From: Doris montereyensis
Taxonomy: Eukaryota; Mollusca; Gastropoda; Nudibranchia; Dorididae
Direction: 5' to 3'
DNA length: 64,000 bases
NCBI GenBank assembly: GCA_037039925.1
Contig: JAXRKP010000027.1
Span: forward strand, 272,501-336,500
Shown here: positions 62,650 to 64,000 of the stretch, one piece after another
Layout of the letters: each line of letters begins with the position of its first letter
Numbering within the stretch: the first letter of the stretch is position 1
Translations under genes and position numbers: made by a program
The notes under the pieces: generated by a model
Told to the model about the DNA's origin: nothing
Database searches by the model: none
The model's input: only the letters and a program-made list of their open reading frames with translations

Positions 62650-62895
62650 ACACAAATATAGGAATGCTACCGTTATCAAATGAACTGCTGTATGTGCAGC
62701 CAGACTAGATCTCTCCTTTAGCCATAATTGAGAAAACATATTTTGGTCTCTAAAATATACTACACTCAAATACCAAACTAAGTACACCAAACTATTGCCC
62801 TGTGACACAGATATTTTCAAATCAACGGGCAACCAACGGGTCATCCTGGCTGAGAAATCTCTTGCGAATATCATTTGAAGTGCCGTATACGTAAT
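62650..62895 (-). repeat. Dispersed repeat, minus-strand copy (partner of 27900-28280)
   Basis: Reverse complement of the segment at 27.9-28.3 kb: tatactacactcaaatac, agtacaccaaactattgccc, ttcaaatcaacgggcaacca and atcatttgaagtgccgtata. Follows directly after the P-associated repeat, so the two may be parts of one element. Confidence 0.8.
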
Positions 62896-62964
62896 CGCCA
62901 CTGACGACCGTGTGGGGGAGATTCGACTTTCACACTAGGCTGCTATGAATTCAATAGCTTTGAT

Positions 62965-63298
62965 GAACTTTTGTGATTTGATTTGATTTATCCACATCCA
63001 CAACTAAGGTGATCTCTGGGTTTTCGGTAGGATTTTTAAAAGTTTGCCCGGACTGTCCTGTAGACAGCCAAGGGATATTTAACGTGCACAGAGTGCTGTG
63101 ATCTGTACACAGACCTCCTTTTTATCGTCCATTTCCGATGGGACTAGGTGGCGATCCACCTACCTGGACCAGCGGGGGATAGATTTTGCTCGAAAAACAC
63201 GAGAATTTTTTCAACCGTTGGCGGGGCTCGAATTCCGAACCCACTACCTCTAGGTTGAGAGGCCGACACCTGCCTCTGGACTACCAAGTCCCTCCTTT
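62965..63298 (-). mobile_element. tRNA-derived SINE, copy 3 of 3
   Basis: Same family as 43688-44006: tttgatttgatttatccaca, tttgcccggactgtcctgta, gacagccaagggatatttaa, ctgtgatctgtacacag and, at the tRNA head on the minus strand, a B box GTTCGAATTC-GAGCC arrangement. Slightly longer because aattccga is inserted in the tRNA-like region. Confidence 0.85.
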
Positions 63299-63594
63299 GA
63301 TGGACAGTGTAAAACGTAACTATTCACTAATCCTTTCTTCACCTACTAGTTAACTACGGGTGTACTACTACAATTGTTACTATTGGTTCTCGGTATGAAA
63401 ATCTCTCCTCAGGCTCCTCAATTTTGTTAAAATTTGTTGCAGTTCTATATCAGCGTATAAGCCTTTTCAGTAGTTTTTAGTTAAAAAACGTTATATTGTA
63501 ATAAAAGATAGAGTATTGTCGCTTAAAATGCATTCTACTTAATCTCTATAGAAGAAGTAAATGGTGTGTCATTTTTTTGTTGTCTTTATTAGTT

Positions 63595-63733
63595 GTTTTT
63601 TATTTGCAATGTGTTTTACATGTTTAGAGTACACAAAATATTTTTACTATAAAGGCATATATATGTTTTTTATTTGCAATGTGTTTTACACGTTTAGAGT
63701 ACACAAAATATTTTTACTATAAAGGAATATATC
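63595..63733. repeat. Tandem duplication of about 69 bases
   Basis: gttttttatttgcaatgtg-tacac/atgtttagag and tacacaaaatatttttacta occur twice in a row, almost identical. Confidence 0.9.
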
Positions 63734-64000
63734 CCCCGCCTTGTAGATATCCGCGCATAGAGAAACATGTCTTCTCTTTGCCAACGGCAATCTCCAGGTA
63801 TGAGGGTGCCGAGATAGTTCAATGGATTGGGTATTTAGTTTCTCTTTGCTATGTATTGGAAATATCTTCCACTTATTTATGACAATGACAGTTAACACAT
63901 CCCCTTAACTTTTCCCATAAAGTAGTTGTATTTTTTTGCCGTTTTTTCCCGGAGGTGGGGGAAAACAATTCATTGCCCAAGTTCGATAGAGCCAATAGAA
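63734..64000. other. Right edge, nothing recognised
   Basis: Open frames on both strands around 63680-63900 without a domain. The upstream MSL1 exons should lie beyond this edge if not hidden here. Confidence 0.3.

Overview
This is repeat-rich, AT-rich animal nuclear DNA. Evidence: two spliced genes with GT-AG introns of 0.3 to about 6 kb, tRNA-derived SINEs, several non-LTR retrotransposon families, Ty3/gypsy, piggyBac, P-like, hAT-like and Tc1/mariner-like pieces, and long simple repeats. No prokaryotic features are present. The mixture of LINEs and SINEs looks like that of lophotrochozoans, a mollusc being my best guess; this is inference from remembered families, not a database result.

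Two host genes are recognisable and converge on each other. On the + strand, ten exons between 13135 and 40477 encode WDR12 (PeBoW complex, 60S ribosome biogenesis), from the N-terminal NLE domain to the last WD40 blade; the exon with the start codon was not found. On the - strand, seven exons between 62088 and 47704 encode MSL1, the scaffold of the MSL histone H4K16 acetyltransferase complex: a coiled coil, an acidic linker, the PEHE region and the natural C-terminus. Its 5' exons lie beyond the window or were not found. The two stop codons are 7.2 kb apart. Splice phases agree across almost every junction in both genes, but several WDR12 exons and one MSL1 exon carry small frame-breaking indels. 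These are either consensus errors of a long-read assembly or early decay.

Layout. 0.2-4.3 kb: decayed Ty3/gypsy element on the - strand. 4.5-6.2 kb: decayed LINE (+). 6.8-10.9 kb: an old LINE (-) interrupted by a CR1-like LINE with a visible TAAAT target duplication. 12-13 kb: LINE scrap, (TA)n and a SINE. 13-40.5 kb: WDR12, whose introns hold a LINE RT fragment, a (GA)n pair with duplicated flanks, fold-back and inverted-repeat elements, piggyBac relics, a P-element-like transposase relic and a 58-bp tandem repeat. 40.5-47.7 kb: intergenic, with a relic ORF of an unnamed family and a SINE. 47.7-62.1 kb: MSL1, whose introns hold SINEs, two LINEs of one family, an 816-bp Tc1/mariner-like element with 22-bp terminal inverted repeats, a 235-bp direct duplication and a perfect-looking hairpin. 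62.1-64 kb: dispersed repeats and another SINE.

No complete mobile-element gene remains; all transposon ORFs are broken. The observations most worth following are the unnamed ORF family carrying a GLGLLGEQG motif (two copies in opposite orientation), the clustered frameshifts in WDR12, and the MITE sitting 14 bases from an MSL1 splice donor.
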